DNA of 64,000 bases from Candidatus Aquiluna sp. UB-MaderosW2red (GCF_900100865.1 NZ_LT627734.1:1116001-1180000), one strand, 5' to 3'. Counted from the stretch's first letter, positions 45,437-56,835 are shown. Notes: generated by a model from the sequence alone, not told the origin. Numbers and translations: made by a program.

Positions 45437-46209
45437 TGCTCGATAACCTATTTGCCCAGGCCCTGCTGGCTTCTGAACGACGCATGGATCGGGTTTCTCC
45501 GGCCCGGGTGGCGCTAGCTATCCAAGAGCTGCCGAGGCCCTTGGATACCCTCAAAATTCTTTCCCCCGGCCCAACAATCAAACTAATCGCAGAAATCAAA
45601 CGGCGAAGCCCTTCGAAGGGTTTTCTTGCCGAAATCCCAGATGCTGGCGAATTGGCAAAGCGGTACCAGCTGGCTGGCGCTCACGCGATCTCGGTATTGA
45701 CTGAGGAATCCGGTTTTGGTGGATCAATGAAAGATCTCGAAGAGGTCAAGCTCAGGGTGCAGATTCCGATTTTGCGCAAGGACTTTATTTCCTCGGAGTA
45801 TCAAATTCTTGAAGCCAGAGCGGCGGGCGCCGATTTCGTGCTCTTGATTCTGGCCTGGCTAAGTCCGGAAAGGTACAAGATGTTGCACGCCTTCGCCGAA
45901 TCTTTGGAGATGGCGGTGCTCGTGGAAACTCATAGTGAAAAAGAGATTGAGACTGCGCTGAGCGCGAACGCAAAACTCATCGGCATCAACACTCGAGACC
46001 TTGAGACTTTCGTGCAAGACCTCTCGCTTTATGAGCGAATGGCGCAGCTACTGCCTAAAACGGTGATTCGGGTGGCCGAGTCCTCGGTGAAAACGGTTTC
46101 CGATGTCGAACGTTACCGCAGTGCCGGAGCAGATGTCGTTTTGGTCGGCGAGGCACTAGTGACAGGCAATCCCGAGATTTTGATCCCCCAGTTCACTTCC
46201 GTTACGTAA
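45436..46209 (+). CDS. trpC: Indole-3-glycerol phosphate synthase
   Basis: Closes the indole ring in tryptophan synthesis. The 257-residue TIM barrel has IAEIKRRSPSKG, LRKDFI and the C-terminal GEALV phosphate site. GTG start on the previous stop codon. Monofunctional; no trpF fusion. Its TAA is the first half of the proposed trpB -10. Confidence 0.95.
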   Translation: MLDNLFAQALLASERRMDRVSPARVALAIQELPRPLDTLKILSPGPTIKLIAEIKRRSPSKGFLAEIPDAGELAKRYQLAGAHAISVLTEESGFGGSMKDLEEVKLRVQIPILRKDFISSEYQILEARAAGADFVLLILAWLSPERYKMLHAFAESLEMAVLVETHSEKEIETALSANAKLIGINTRDLETFVQDLSLYERMAQLLPKTVIRVAESSVKTVSDVERYRSAGADVVLVGEALVTGNPEILIPQFTSVT

Positions 46210-46212
46210 GAT
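46207..46212 (+). promoter_or_regulatory. trpB -10, leaderless type, overlapping the trpC stop
   Basis: TAAGAT begins with the trpC stop codon and ends 7 bases before the trpB ATG; no Shine-Dalgarno is seen. Confidence 0.4.
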
Positions 46213-46219
46213 TTAGCGC

Positions 46220-47425
46220 ATGACAAATCTGCTAGGCGATCAAACGGGTCCATATTTTGGCGAGTACGGTGGCAGGTTTGTGCCGGAACCACTCATTGCC
46301 GCTCTAGATGAGCTAGAAGCCACCTACCTGGCAGCCAAAGCCGACCCAAGTTTTGCTCTGGAACTTGCGGATTTGCACAAGAACTACACCGGCCGCCCTT
46401 CAATAATTACCGAGGCGCCAAGATTTGCTAAAGAGTTTGGTGACCTAAGAGTTTTCCTAAAACGCGAAGACCTTAACCACACCGGCAGTCACAAAATTAA
46501 CAACGTAATGGGTCAGGCGCTGTTGGCCAAGCGCATGGGCAAAAAGCGGATCATTGCCGAAACTGGTGCCGGTCAGCACGGGGTGGCTAGCGCCACTGCT
46601 GCCGCTTATTTCGATCTTGACTGCGTGGTTTACATGGGCGAGGTTGACACCCAACGTCAGGCCCTAAATGTCGCCCGCATGAAGCTCTTAGGAGCCGAAG
46701 TGATCCCAGTTACAACGGGCTCAAGGACTCTCAAGGATGCCATTAATGAGGCCCTCAGGGACTGGGTGGCAAATGTCGATACCACTCACTACCTTTTGGG
46801 AACCGTTGCCGGCCCCCATCCTTTTCCAACCATGGTGCGGGATTTCCACTCCGTAATAGGAAATGAGGCGCGGGCTCAGATGCTCGAGCTAACTGGCAAG
46901 CTGCCAGATGTTGTAGCGGCCTGCGTCGGCGGCGGGTCTAATGCAATTGGAATCTTCCACGCATTCTTAGATGATCCTGATGTTTCACTCTGGGGCTTTG
47001 AGGCGGCAGGGGATGGCATTGACACCCCGCAGCACTCAGCGACCCTGTCGATGGGCACCCCTGGCGTCTTACACGGTGCAAGAAGCTATCTCTTGCAAGA
47101 TGAAGACGGTCAGACCATGGACTCGCATTCGATCTCCGCAGGTTTGGACTATCCGGGTGTAGGGCCGGAACACTCTTGGCTCAAAGATCTGGGAAGAGCT
47201 AATTACTTTGGAATTACGGATGCCCAGGCCATGAATGCGATGCGACTTTTGTCCCAAACCGAGGGAATCATCCCAGCGATTGAAACTGCCCACGCGCTAG
47301 CGGGGATTGCAAAACTCGCCGAAGTCTTGCCAAAGGGTTCAAGCATTTTGATAAATCTCTCGGGTCGCGGCGATAAGGACATGGAGACCGCGGGTCGTTA
47401 TTTTGGCTTATTAGGAGATAAATGA
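46220..47425 (+). CDS. trpB: Tryptophan synthase beta chain
   Basis: PLP enzyme joining indole and serine. The 401-residue protein has K92 in HTGSHKINN, the GAGQHG segment and the phosphate-binding [12 protein letters not shown] overlap with trpA, its partner. Confidence 0.97.
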   Translation: MTNLLGDQTGPYFGEYGGRFVPEPLIAALDELEATYLAAKADPSFALELADLHKNYTGRPSIITEAPRFAKEFGDLRVFLKREDLNHTGSHKINNVMGQALLAKRMGKKRIIAETGAGQHGVASATAAAYFDLDCVVYMGEVDTQRQALNVARMKLLGAEVIPVTTGSRTLKDAINEALRDWVANVDTTHYLLGTVAGPHPFPTMVRDFHSVIGNEARAQMLELTGKLPDVVAACVGGGSNAIGIFHAFLDDPDVSLWGFEAAGDGIDTPQHSATLSMGTPGVLHGARSYLLQDEDGQTMDSHSISAGLDYPGVGPEHSWLKDLGRANYFGITDAQAMNAMRLLSQTEGIIPAIETAHALAGIAKLAEVLPKGSSILINLSGRGDKDMETAGRYFGLLGDK

Positions 47426-48201
47426 GCAAGATTTCACAGCTTCTAGAAGCTAATACCGCATCAAGCAGGGGCTCCCTAATCGGATATTTTCCAGCCGGTT
47501 TTCCAACGGTGGATGAGTCGGTTGCCGCACTAATAGCGATGGCCAAAAATGGTTGCGACGTCCTGGAAATAGGGGTTCCGTACTCCGATCCCGTAATGGA
47601 CGGAATTGTGATTCAGAAAGCTACCGAAAAGGCTCTTGAAAACGGTTTTAGGCTCAAGCAGCTCTTCGATGTGATTCGGCGAGTTCGCGAAGAGGTCGAG
47701 ACCCCAATTTTGGTGATGAGTTACTGGAACCCAATTATGCGCTTTGGGGTCGAAGATTTCGCCGGTCAACTCAAGCAAGCTGGCGCTCAAGGGATTATCA
47801 CTCCGGACCTAATCCCGGATGAGGCCAGCAGCTGGATTGAGGTTTCTGAGAAGCTGGAGTTGGACCGGGTGTTTCTTGTCGCCCCCTCCTCTTCCGATCT
47901 TAGAATCGAGTCCACCTCAGCCGCTTCGAGTGGCTTCGTCTACTCGGTCTCCACCATGGGCATAACCGGGGAGCGAGCGAACCTAGATGACATAGCCAAG
48001 TCCCTCACCTCCAGGGTTAAGCAACTCGGTTCAGTACCAACTTGTGTGGGTGTCGGCATCTCAACCGCGGCTCAGGTCAGGGAAGTGAATAGCTACGCCA
48101 ATGGGGCGATTGTGGGAACCGCTTTTGTAAATGCATTTGCCACCGGTGGACTTCTGGCACTAGCCCAAAAAACAAAAGAACTTGCCAGCGGTCTAGGATA
48201 A
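47422..48201 (+). CDS. trpA: Tryptophan synthase alpha chain
   Basis: Splits indole glycerol phosphate and passes indole to TrpB. The 259-residue TIM barrel has the catalytic E49 and D60 ([14 protein letters not shown]). Overlaps trpB by 4 bases. Its last codons contain the proposed lgt -10. Confidence 0.96.
   Translation: MSKISQLLEANTASSRGSLIGYFPAGFPTVDESVAALIAMAKNGCDVLEIGVPYSDPVMDGIVIQKATEKALENGFRLKQLFDVIRRVREEVETPILVMSYWNPIMRFGVEDFAGQLKQAGAQGIITPDLIPDEASSWIEVSEKLELDRVFLVAPSSSDLRIESTSAASSGFVYSVSTMGITGERANLDDIAKSLTSRVKQLGSVPTCVGVGISTAAQVREVNSYANGAIVGTAFVNAFATGGLLALAQKTKELASGLG
48194..48199 (+). promoter_or_regulatory. lgt -10, leaderless type, inside trpA
   Basis: TAGGAT ends 6 bases before the lgt GTG; no Shine-Dalgarno in between. 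It overlaps the last codons and stop of trpA. Confidence 0.4.
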
Positions 48202-48205
48202 ACGA

Positions 48206-49111
48206 GTGCAAATTCTTCTGAGTATCCCGTCCCCAGATGTCAGCTACTTTGACCTAGGGCCCGTCCGTATTCACTTTTACGCTTTGTTTATCCTTGCCGG
48301 AATAGTCATCGGGAGCCTCTTGGCAGATGCTAAATTGCACTCTCGTGGCGCAGCCCGCGGAGCCTTTTTAGACATCGCGCTCTGGGCAGTGCCGCTTGGA
48401 ATCCTGGGTGGGCGCTTTTTCCATGTCATCACGCACCCGAGAGACTATTTTTTCGAGGGGGCCGACTTACTAGCTGTCTTTCGAATCTGGGAGGGTGGTC
48501 TAGCCATCTACGGGGCCCTTATTTTTGGTGCCGTGGGTGCTTTCATAGGGACCAGACAGCTTGGGCTTCGCTTTTGGGCCGTGATGGATGCAGCGGCCCC
48601 CGGAATATTAATCGCCCAGGGCCTTGGAAGACTCGGTAATTACTTTAATAATGAGCTGTTCGGACTTCCCACCACACTTCCATGGGGCCTTGAAATATCG
48701 ATAGACAACCGGGCTTATCCAAACGGCCTACCGGAAGGACTCACCTTTCACCCGACTTTCCTTTACGAAATGATTTGGAACTTTGCAGGTGCCGCACTGC
48801 TTTTGATTCTCGCAAGGAAACTTTCGCTGCAGTGGGGGAAGGTCTTCGCGCTTTACATTGTTATTTACTCGACTGGAAGAGTTTGGATAGAAAGTATCCG
48901 AATTGACCCGAGTGAGATTATTCTTGGTCTTCGAGTAAATGTCTGGTCGGCGCTGATCGGCATTGCGATAGGTATTATTATTTACCTGGTTCAGACTCGC
49001 CGTCACCCCGGCGCTGAGCCTTCAGTTTGGTCCAAAGGCAGAGAACCTGTTCAGGACCCAAACGAATCCAATCCACCCGAGCCTGAAGTTGAGTCAACAA
49101 AGGCCACCTAA
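48206..49111 (+). CDS. lgt: Prolipoprotein diacylglyceryl transferase
   Basis: Adds diacylglycerol to the lipobox cysteine of prolipoproteins in the membrane. The 301-residue protein has about seven spans, the GGRFFHVI segment and the signature GLGRLGNYFNNELFG. GTG start. The C-terminal cytoplasmic tail (about 265-301) is acidic and Pro-rich. Its place after trpA is standard for actinobacteria. Confidence 0.94.
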   Translation: MQILLSIPSPDVSYFDLGPVRIHFYALFILAGIVIGSLLADAKLHSRGAARGAFLDIALWAVPLGILGGRFFHVITHPRDYFFEGADLLAVFRIWEGGLAIYGALIFGAVGAFIGTRQLGLRFWAVMDAAAPGILIAQGLGRLGNYFNNELFGLPTTLPWGLEISIDNRAYPNGLPEGLTFHPTFLYEMIWNFAGAALLLILARKLSLQWGKVFALYIVIYSTGRVWIESIRIDPSEIILGLRVNVWSALIGIAIGIIIYLVQTRRHPGAEPSVWSKGREPVQDPNESNPPEPEVESTKAT

Positions 49112-49144
49112 AACATCACATTTCGGGCCAAAGAAGTCCTGATT

Positions 49145-49158
49145 GAAAATTCATTTTC
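49145..49158. promoter_or_regulatory. Palindrome upstream of gltB
   Basis: GAAAAT-TC-ATTTTC, a perfect 6-base inverted repeat with a 2-base centre, ends 13 bases before the gltB ATG in a 60-base intergenic gap. It resembles an operator in size. No clear -35/-10 pair can be assigned in the gap, and it does not match AmtR- or GlnR-type sites that I know. Confidence 0.4.
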
Positions 49159-49171
49159 GATTGGAGAACGC

Positions 49172-52100
49172 ATGACCCGCTTGAGTCCTTTCCTAAGGTT
49201 CAACTCTGCTCCTGCCGCCCATGGCCTCTATGACCCAGCTGATTCGAAAGACGCCTGCGGTCTCGCCATGGTTGCCACCTTGCGCGGCACGCCCGGACAC
49301 GACATCGTCCAGATGGCTTTATCTTCACTCCGAAACCTTGAGCATCGTGGCGCAGTGGGCTCCGATGAGGGCACCGGTGATGGGGCCGGAATCTTGACCC
49401 AGCTGCCGGATCGATTCTTTCGGGGAGTTGTGGATTTTGAGTTGCCAGAAAGCGGCTCTTACGGAGCTGGCATGGTCTTTTTTGAACAAGACTCGATGCC
49501 CGAGGATAAAAAGAGATTCGAGCAATTGGCCGAAACCGAGGGGCTAATCGTCCTCGGCTGGAGAACGCCTCCCACAAGGCCAGAAGTGCTAGGGGAACTC
49601 GCGAGAAATGCGATGCCCCTAATTGAACAGGTATTTCTGGCCGCTAAAGATCACTCTGCGGGCCTCGAGCTCGAGCGAATGTTATTTCGATTGCGCAAGC
49701 GCAGTGAGCGAGAAATCGGGATCTATCACCCATCGCTTTCGATGAGGACACTTATCTATAAGGGCATGGTGACAACCTTGCAATTGGAGCCGTTTTATGC
49801 TGACCTGTCGGATGAGAGATTTGAGTCTCAGTTAGCGCTAGTTCATTCGCGTTTTTCCACAAACACTTTCCCATCTTGGCCGCTCGCGCACCCGTTTAGA
49901 TTCATCGCCCATAACGGCGAAATCAATACGGTCAAGGGCAACGCGAACTGGATGCGAGCCAGGGAGTCTCAGCTTCAGAGCGAACTGCTCGGTGACATTG
50001 AACAACTGAAGCCAATTGTTTCTGGTGGCGCATCCGATTCGGCGACCTTCGATGAGGTCTTGGAGCTTTTGGTGCTCTCTGGTAGATCCCTCCCGCACGC
50101 CATGATGATGATGATTCCCGGCGCTTGGGAAAACCAACTAGACATGGATCCAGGCCTTCGAGATTTCTTCGAGTATCACAGTCTGATAATGGAGCCCTGG
50201 GATGGTCCGGCGGCAGTTATCTTTACCGACGGAACTCTGGTGGGAGCAACCCTCGATAGAAATGGACTTCGGCCGGGTAGGTTCGTGGTCACTGACGATG
50301 GTTTTGTGATTTTGGCCAGCGAAATCGGAGTGGCGGACATAGCCCCGGAGCGGATTGTTCGAAAGGGCAGATTGCAGCCCGGGAAAATGTTCCTGATAGA
50401 CACTGCAAGTGGCACAATCATCGAAGATGAGCAAATCAAGAGTGAGGTTGCAGCGATTGAGCCTTGGGGTAAGTGGCTGAAAGCCGAAATGATCAACCTC
50501 AGAGACCTTCCTGAGCGCGAACACATTAGATATTCTTCCGCATCGGTCAACCGTCGCCAACGCGCTTTTGGTTATACCGAAGAGGACCTTAAAGAGTTCA
50601 TCGCGCCAATGGCGCGGGCCGGCCAGGAGCCTCTAGGAGCAATGGGTACCGACACCCCGATTGCCGCAATCTCAGACCGGCCGAGATTGCTCTTTGACTA
50701 TTTCACCCAGCAATTCGCTCAGGTTACGAATCCTCCGCTAGACGCCATTCGCGAGGAGGTTGTCACCTCGATGTCTACGGCCATTGGTCCAGTTTTGAAC
50801 TTATTGAGCGCGACTCCCCAGCATGCAAAGCAAATGGTGTTGGACTTCCCAATCCTCAACAATGATGAGCTGGCCAAAATCAAGCACATCGATCGTGCCA
50901 ATAACATTGGCAAAGCCGTCACGATATCCTGCTTATACCGAGTGGATGATGGTGCTCAAGCCCTAAAAACGCGACTCGATGAAATGTTCCTTGAGGCCGA
51001 TGAGGCACTCGCCGCCGGTGCCACCTTTATTGTGCTCTCGGATCGAAATTCAAACCGTGAGCTGGCGCCAATTCCCTCATTGCTATTTTGCTCAGCGATT
51101 CACCACCATCTAATTCGTAATGGCACAAGAACAAGAGCCGGGCTGGTTATTGAATCTGGTGACGCGCGAGACGTTCACCACGTTGCCTCACTGATTGGTT
51201 ATGGCGCTTCAGCCGTGAATCCATATCTGGCCTTAGAAACCGCAGAAGACATGGTGGCGAAGGGTCTCATCGAAGGCATTACCCAGGAGCAAAGCAGCAA
51301 AAACATGGTCAAGGCCTTGGGTAAGGGTGTTCTAAAAGTCATGTCCAAGATGGGGATTTCAACCGTCTCTTCCTATTCGGGTGCGCAATGCTTCGAGGCC
51401 ATTGGGCTTAGCCAAGAGCTGGTGGACACTTATTTCACCGGCACTATCACCAAGCTCGGGGGAGTGGGACTTGAGATACTTCACACCGAGATCGAGAAGA
51501 GGCACCTAGCCGCTTACCCGGTTGAGGGCGCAAGCCGAATCCACTTACCACTTGAGGTCGGCGGTGAGATGAAGTGGCGCAGAGATGGACCGCCACACTT
51601 ATTTAACCCAGAGACAATTTTCAAATTGCAGCACTCTACCAAGGCCAAGAGATACGACATATTCAAGGAATATACGCGTGCAGTCGACGATCAGTCGGAG
51701 CGGCTAATGACCATCCGGGGACTGTTCAAATTTAACATTGGAATGAGGCCTGCGGTTTCAATTTCTGAAGTCGAGTCGGTATCGAGCATTGTGAAGCGCT
51801 TTTCCACTGGAGCCATGTCAATGGGTTCAATTTCACCGGAGGCTCACGAGGTGCTCGCTATTGCAATGAACAGCATTGGCGCCAGGAGTAACACCGGAGA
51901 AGGCGGTGAGTCGGTTGAGCGACTCCTGGACCCCCAGCGTCGCAGCAAGGTGAAACAGGTTGCTTCGGGCCGTTTTGGTGTGACATCGATGTACTTGACT
52001 CACGCGGATGACATTCAGATCAAAATGGCGCAGGGAGCCAAGCCGGGTGAAGGTGGCCAGTTGCCGCCAAATAAGGTGTACCCATGGATTGCGGATCTGA

Positions 52101-53725
52101 GACACTCCACCCCGGGGGTAGGTCTTATTTCACCTCCGCCGCACCACGACATTTATTCGATTGAAGACCTCAAGCAATTAATCTTTGACCTGAAGCGTGC
52201 AAACCGTGAAGCGCGAATCCACGTGAAACTGGTCAGCCAGTTCGGTGTTGGCACGGTTGCCGCGGGAGTGGCTAAGACCAAAGCCGATGTCGTTTTGATT
52301 TCTGGACACGATGGCGGAACAGGGGCGAGCCCACTCAACTCGCTCAAACATGCCGGCACACCCTGGGAGCTCGGCCTCGCAGAGGCTCAGCAAACCCTCT
52401 TGGTCAACGGCCTTCGAGACCGGATTGTCGTTCAGGTTGATGGCTCCATGAAGACTGGTCGCGATGTAGTCATCGCGGCACTTCTGGGCGCCGAAGAATA
52501 TGGCTTTGCAACTGCCCCGCTCGTAGTTAGCGGCTGCATACTAATGCGGGTGTGTCATCTTGACACCTGTCCGGTGGGGGTTGCGACTCAAAACCCAGAA
52601 CTTCGTGAACGCTTCACGGGCCAGGCCGAGCACATAGTTAATTTCTTCGAATTTCTAGCTCAGGAAGTAAGAGAACACCTCGCTGAACTCGGCTTTAGGA
52701 CTCTTGAAGAAGCTATTGGCCACGTTGAGCTTCTTGATGCCAATCGGGCAATCAGTCACTGGAAAGGTGATGGGCTTGACCTTTCGCCGATTTTTGCCGG
52801 CAAGGAACTGGGCGTAAACCAAAACCTAAGCAGCAAGACCACCCAGGATCACCAGCTCGAAGAGCACTTTGACTTTCCATTAATAGAAGAAACTTCGGAA
52901 GCGCTGAAAAACGGCAAGCCGGTGGAAATCATTAGGAACATTAACAACACGAATCAAGCCATCGGGGCGATGCTGGGCAACGAACTCACCAAACGCTTTG
53001 GGGAAGAGGGTCTAGATCCTGGAACCTTGAAGCTCACGCTCACTGGCTCTGCAGGCCAATCACTCGGGGCGTTCATCCCAAGGGGCATTTCGATCTCAGT
53101 AGAAGGTGACTGCAACGATTATGTTGGCAAGGGTCTTTCTGGTGGTCGAATTAGCGCGCGACCATCTCGTAATGCTGGTTTCCAGGCCCAGGAGAACGTG
53201 ATTGCTGGAAACGTTATTGGCTACGGCGCCACCTCGGGTGAGATATACCTAAACGGCATCGTGGGTGAGCGTTTTATGGTTCGAAACTCTGGTGCCACCG
53301 CTGTGGTAGAAGGGGTTGGAGACCACGCCCTGGAGTACATGACTGGCGGTAAAGTCTTGATCCTGGGCCGCACCGGGATAAACCTCGGGGCGGGAATGTC
53401 TGGTGGAGTGGCCTATGTCTACCGACTCTCAGAAACAAAAGTCAATCGAGAAGCCCTTCAGTCCGGGGAGCTGCAAATGTCAAAACTAGAAGGCGATGAC
53501 GTAGCTGATCTTAGAGATCTTCTGGAGCAGCACATCGAAAATACTGAGTCTGTTTTGGCCCAAAAGATGCTGATCGACTTTGATGAGGAGATCAAGAATT
53601 TTGTTCGGGTCATGCCAAGGGATTATGCGGCAGTCAGGCAGATTCAAATAAATGCTTCGGTTGATGGCCTTGAGCTTGATGGCGAAGAAGTCTGGACCAA
53701 GATACTGGAGGTGACTCGTGGCTGA
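49172..53725 (+). CDS. gltB: Glutamate synthase large subunit
   Basis: Alpha subunit of NADPH-dependent glutamate synthase, 1517 residues, making two glutamates from glutamine and 2-oxoglutarate. A 28-residue propeptide precedes C29, the amidotransferase nucleophile (DACGL). Later come the FMN-binding synthase domain, the [3Fe-4S] cysteines C-x5-C-x4-C ([12 protein letters not shown]), and the C-terminal GXGXG beta-helix. GGAG precedes the ATG. Overlaps gltD by 8 bases. Confidence 0.97.
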   Translation: MTRLSPFLRFNSAPAAHGLYDPADSKDACGLAMVATLRGTPGHDIVQMALSSLRNLEHRGAVGSDEGTGDGAGILTQLPDRFFRGVVDFELPESGSYGAGMVFFEQDSMPEDKKRFEQLAETEGLIVLGWRTPPTRPEVLGELARNAMPLIEQVFLAAKDHSAGLELERMLFRLRKRSEREIGIYHPSLSMRTLIYKGMVTTLQLEPFYADLSDERFESQLALVHSRFSTNTFPSWPLAHPFRFIAHNGEINTVKGNANWMRARESQLQSELLGDIEQLKPIVSGGASDSATFDEVLELLVLSGRSLPHAMMMMIPGAWENQLDMDPGLRDFFEYHSLIMEPWDGPAAVIFTDGTLVGATLDRNGLRPGRFVVTDDGFVILASEIGVADIAPERIVRKGRLQPGKMFLIDTASGTIIEDEQIKSEVAAIEPWGKWLKAEMINLRDLPEREHIRYSSASVNRRQRAFGYTEEDLKEFIAPMARAGQEPLGAMGTDTPIAAISDRPRLLFDYFTQQFAQVTNPPLDAIREEVVTSMSTAIGPVLNLLSATPQHAKQMVLDFPILNNDELAKIKHIDRANNIGKAVTISCLYRVDDGAQALKTRLDEMFLEADEALAAGATFIVLSDRNSNRELAPIPSLLFCSAIHHHLIRNGTRTRAGLVIESGDARDVHHVASLIGYGASAVNPYLALETAEDMVAKGLIEGITQEQSSKNMVKALGKGVLKVMSKMGISTVSSYSGAQCFEAIGLSQELVDTYFTGTITKLGGVGLEILHTEIEKRHLAAYPVEGASRIHLPLEVGGEMKWRRDGPPHLFNPETIFKLQHSTKAKRYDIFKEYTRAVDDQSERLMTIRGLFKFNIGMRPAVSISEVESVSSIVKRFSTGAMSMGSISPEAHEVLAIAMNSIGARSNTGEGGESVERLLDPQRRSKVKQVASGRFGVTSMYLTHADDIQIKMAQGAKPGEGGQLPPNKVYPWIADLRHSTPGVGLISPPPHHDIYSIEDLKQLIFDLKRANREARIHVKLVSQFGVGTVAAGVAKTKADVVLISGHDGGTGASPLNSLKHAGTPWELGLAEAQQTLLVNGLRDRIVVQVDGSMKTGRDVVIAALLGAEEYGFATAPLVVSGCILMRVCHLDTCPVGVATQNPELRERFTGQAEHIVNFFEFLAQEVREHLAELGFRTLEEAIGHVELLDANRAISHWKGDGLDLSPIFAGKELGVNQNLSSKTTQDHQLEEHFDFPLIEETSEALKNGKPVEIIRNINNTNQAIGAMLGNELTKRFGEEGLDPGTLKLTLTGSAGQSLGAFIPRGISISVEGDCNDYVGKGLSGGRISARPSRNAGFQAQENVIAGNVIGYGATSGEIYLNGIVGERFMVRNSGATAVVEGVGDHALEYMTGGKVLILGRTGINLGAGMSGGVAYVYRLSETKVNREALQSGELQMSKLEGDDVADLRDLLEQHIENTESVLAQKMLIDFDEEIKNFVRVMPRDYAAVRQIQINASVDGLELDGEEVWTKILEVTRG

Positions 53726-55175
53726 CCCAAGAGGCTTTATGAAGATTACCGATCGCGAAACGGCCGTTCGGAGACCGGTTTCAGTGCGGATTAGGGATTG
53801 GAAAGAGGTTTACGAAGAGCGCTCCAGTGGGGTTATCAAGGAGCAAGCGAGCCGCTGTATGGATTGTGGAATTCCTTTTTGCCACGCCGGCTGCCCGCTG
53901 GGTAACCTGATTCCGGAGTGGAACGACCTGACTCACCGAGGGCGCAATAAGGAAGCGATCGATAGGTTGCATGCCACGAACAACTTCCCCGAGTTCACGG
54001 GTCGTCTTTGCCCTGCGCCTTGTGAAAGTGCCTGCGTTTTGAACATCAGTCAACCCGCGGTAACCATCAAAGAGATCGAAGTTTCCATCATTAACGATGC
54101 CTTTGATGCTGGATTCGTGCTCCCTTCGATCCCAGAGCGACTCACCGGAAAAACCGTCGCCGTGGTGGGTTCTGGACCTGCAGGGCTCGCGGCTGCGCAG
54201 CAGCTAACAAGAGCCGGACACACGGTTGCAGTATTTGAAAGAGATGACCGAATTGGTGGATTGCTTCGGTACGGGATTCCAGATTTCAAAATGGAGAAAT
54301 CTCATATTGATAGACGAATTGCCCAGATGGAGGCGGAGGGCACCCGGTTTAGAACCGGAGTAGACATCGGAGTTGACATCAGCTGGAGTGACCTTCAAAG
54401 ACGCTACGACTCGGTCCTGATTGCCACCGGGGCGATGGTTCCCAGAAATCTTATGGTTCCTGGTAGGGAGCTCATAGGTGTTCACTACGCAATGGATTAC
54501 TTGGTTCAGTCCAATAAAACAGTTGCGGGGGACACCGTAACTGAGCAGCTAAGCGCCGATGGCAAGCATGTGGTCATTCTGGGAGCCGGCGACACCGGGG
54601 CTGACTGTCTTGGCACCGCCACTCGGCAGGGTGCCCTGAGCGTCAACACGCTTGCAATTGGAAACCAACCCGGTGATGAGCGAGGAGAGAATCAACCCTG
54701 GCCAATGGTCGCTAATCTCTTCGAAGTTACAAGTGCCCACGAGGAATTTGGCGAGCGGCTCTATAAGCAATCAACGGTCGAGTTCATCGGCGAAAATGGC
54801 CACGTTATTGGCATAAAGGTCGCCGAAACCGAATTTATCGACGGAAAAAGGCTTCCAAAACCCGGAACAGAGCATGTCATCCCGGCGGACTTGGTGTTTT
54901 TAGCCCTAGGCTTTGTGGGTCCCGAGACGGCAAGCATTTCCGAACAGTTACAAGCACCGCTTGACACTAAAGGTAATGTTGCCAGGGATAACCGATATAA
55001 GGTCGTAGATGGATTGTTTGTTGCTGGTGACGCAGGTCGTGGGCAATCACTAATCGTTTGGGCCATAGCAGAGGGTCGCGCCGCCGCCGCCGCGATTGAT
55101 GAGTATCTCGAAGGTGAGACAGAGCTTCCGTTTCCGGTGAAGCCCACTGATAGGCCAATTTCGGTCTACAGCTAA
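53718..55175 (+). CDS. gltD: Glutamate synthase small subunit
   Basis: Beta subunit supplying electrons from NADPH through FAD and two [4Fe-4S] clusters. The 485-residue protein has two N-terminal cysteine groups ([14 protein letters not shown] and CPAPCESAC) and two dinucleotide folds ([12 protein letters not shown] and [12 protein letters not shown]). GTG start with GGAGGTG upstream. Confidence 0.96.
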   Translation: MADPRGFMKITDRETAVRRPVSVRIRDWKEVYEERSSGVIKEQASRCMDCGIPFCHAGCPLGNLIPEWNDLTHRGRNKEAIDRLHATNNFPEFTGRLCPAPCESACVLNISQPAVTIKEIEVSIINDAFDAGFVLPSIPERLTGKTVAVVGSGPAGLAAAQQLTRAGHTVAVFERDDRIGGLLRYGIPDFKMEKSHIDRRIAQMEAEGTRFRTGVDIGVDISWSDLQRRYDSVLIATGAMVPRNLMVPGRELIGVHYAMDYLVQSNKTVAGDTVTEQLSADGKHVVILGAGDTGADCLGTATRQGALSVNTLAIGNQPGDERGENQPWPMVANLFEVTSAHEEFGERLYKQSTVEFIGENGHVIGIKVAETEFIDGKRLPKPGTEHVIPADLVFLALGFVGPETASISEQLQAPLDTKGNVARDNRYKVVDGLFVAGDAGRGQSLIVWAIAEGRAAAAAIDEYLEGETELPFPVKPTDRPISVYS

Positions 55176-55202
55176 ATCTAAGAATAGGTAGTAATACGCA
55201 AG

Positions 55203-56645
55203 ATGAGACGCGCGAAAATTGTGGCCACGTTTGGCCCGGCAGTTGCAGATTACGAAATGGCAAGGGCAATTATTGAGGCTGGGGTTGACATTGGCAGACT
55301 AAACCTTAGCCACGGCAGTCACGCGGTCCACGAGGCTGTCTATGCGACCATACGCGAAGCCGCAACCGATCTAAATAAGCCCGTGGGTATCTTGGTAGAC
55401 CTTCAAGGTCCAAAGATTCGGCTTGGAAAATTTGCCGAAGATAAGGTGTTTTTGGCAAACGGTGCCACCTTCAAAATCACCATTGATGACATTTTGGGCG
55501 ACGTGAACATTTGCTCCACCACCTATAAAGGCTTGGTCGGAGACGTGAAGCCCGGTGACGAGCTGTTGATAGACGATGGCAGAATCGGGCTTCGAGCCAC
55601 AGCGGTAGATGCCACTACCGTCACCTGCATAGTTGAAGTTGGTGGACAGGTTTCGAATAACAAGGGAATCAACCTTCCAGGCGTTGCGGTAAACGTGCCG
55701 GCGCTAAGTGAAAAGGACGAGGACGACCTTCGCTGGGCCCTGAAGCTCGGCGCTGACATGATTGCCTTGAGTTTCGTAAGAAATGCAAAAGACATAGTTC
55801 GCGTTCACGAGATCATGGCCGAAGAGGGAACCTTCTTGCCGGTTATTGCAAAGATCGAAAAGCCTCAGGCGGTTGCAGCCCTAGAAGAAATTATCGATGC
55901 ATTCGATGGCGTGATGGTAGCCCGAGGTGACCTGGGTGTTGAGCTTCCCTTGGAGCAGGTGCCGCTTGTGCAAAAGCGTGCCGTTGAGCTCGCAAGACGC
56001 TGGGCAAAGCCGGTCATAGTGGCAACCCAAATGCTAGAGAGCATGATTACTGCATCTCGACCGACGCGTGCCGAGACCTCGGATGTGGCAAACGCAGTGC
56101 TAGACGGTGCCGATGCCCTGATGCTTTCGGGTGAGACCTCGATTGGTGAATTCCCTCTAGAAACCGTCAAAGTAATGGCAAAAATTATTGAATCCACCGA
56201 GGAAAATGGCCTTGAGCGAATTCCTCAGTTGGGCACCAAGCCGCACACCCATTCGGGGGCCGTAGTTAGGGCTGCAATGGACATTGCAGAGCTTTTGGGA
56301 TCCAAGTACGTGTGCGTTTTCACCGAGTCGGGAGATACGCTCAAGCGCGTCTCAAGGCTCCGTTCTCGAATTCCAATCCTCGCCTTCACACCAAACGAAG
56401 AGGTCCGCCGCCAGATGTCGCTAGTTTGGGGAGCAACCACCTTCAAGGCGGACCCTGTAAAGCACACCGACGACATGATCAAGCAGGTAGATGAGATTGT
56501 TCTGGCCTCGGGCAAGTGTCGGGTCGGCGACGAGGTTGTAATCGTTGCCGGTTCACCTCCTGGAATACCGGGTTCAACCAACAGTTTGCGCGTTCACCGA
56601 GTTGGGGACGCCGTTAATCAGGCAGCTCCGGGTTACGCGAGCTAA
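55203..56645 (+). CDS. pyk: Pyruvate kinase
   Basis: Last ATP-forming step of glycolysis. The 480-residue protein has R32 and N34 (GRLNLSHG), the catalytic Lys in VIAKIEKPQAV, the MVARGDLGVE metal site and the C-terminal allosteric domain. It is the last gene of the long plus-strand run and ends at a strong hairpin terminator. Confidence 0.97.
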   Translation: MRRAKIVATFGPAVADYEMARAIIEAGVDIGRLNLSHGSHAVHEAVYATIREAATDLNKPVGILVDLQGPKIRLGKFAEDKVFLANGATFKITIDDILGDVNICSTTYKGLVGDVKPGDELLIDDGRIGLRATAVDATTVTCIVEVGGQVSNNKGINLPGVAVNVPALSEKDEDDLRWALKLGADMIALSFVRNAKDIVRVHEIMAEEGTFLPVIAKIEKPQAVAALEEIIDAFDGVMVARGDLGVELPLEQVPLVQKRAVELARRWAKPVIVATQMLESMITASRPTRAETSDVANAVLDGADALMLSGETSIGEFPLETVKVMAKIIESTEENGLERIPQLGTKPHTHSGAVVRAAMDIAELLGSKYVCVFTESGDTLKRVSRLRSRIPILAFTPNEEVRRQMSLVWGATTFKADPVKHTDDMIKQVDEIVLASGKCRVGDEVVIVAGSPPGIPGSTNSLRVHRVGDAVNQAAPGYAS

Positions 56646-56660
56646 ATAGGCTTAACCAAT

Positions 56661-56698
56661 AAAAAGTGGCGGTGGAATCATCCATCGCCACTTTTTTT
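56661..56698. terminator. Bidirectional intrinsic terminator (pyk and tRNA-Leu)
   Basis: GTGGCG-GTGGA (56666-56676) pairs with TCCAT-CGCCAC (56681-56691): an 11-base stem with a 4-base loop and one G-U pair. It is flanked by AAAAA (56661-56665) on one side and seven Ts (56692-56698) on the other, so it can stop pyk on the plus strand and the tRNA on the minus strand. Confidence 0.85.
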
Positions 56699-56699
56699 G

Positions 56700-56780
56700 T
56701 ACCGGAGATGGGAGTCGAACCCACACGCCCTAAGACAACGCATTTTGAGTGCGTCGCGTCTACCATTCCGCCACTCCGGC
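56700..56780 (-). tRNA. tRNA-Leu (CAA)
   Basis: Reads on the minus strand. The 7-base acceptor GCCGGAG pairs with CTCCGGT (one G-U); the D arm (GCG/CGC), anticodon stem ACGCA/TGCGT with loop CTCAAAA (anticodon CAA), a 13-base type II variable arm and the T arm GTGGG/CCCAT with loop TTCGACT are all present. The 3' CCA is not encoded. It decodes UUG. The shared hairpin next to its 3' end is its terminator. Confidence 0.92.
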
Positions 56781-56823
56781 TTGTTACCTTGGATACTCTA
56801 CTGGATTCGCAGGTGCGGCAAGA

Positions 56824-56829
56824 TAAAGT
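56824..56829 (+). promoter_or_regulatory. pdtaR -10, leaderless type
   Basis: TAAAGT ends 6 bases before the pdtaR ATG, with no Shine-Dalgarno. The same hexamer precedes metK. Confidence 0.5.
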
Positions 56830-56835
56830 AGGCAC

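Noticed and set aside
54761-55147. 128-codon open frame antisense to gltD
   Set aside because: No motif or start signal; shadow of the conserved FAD-binding region.
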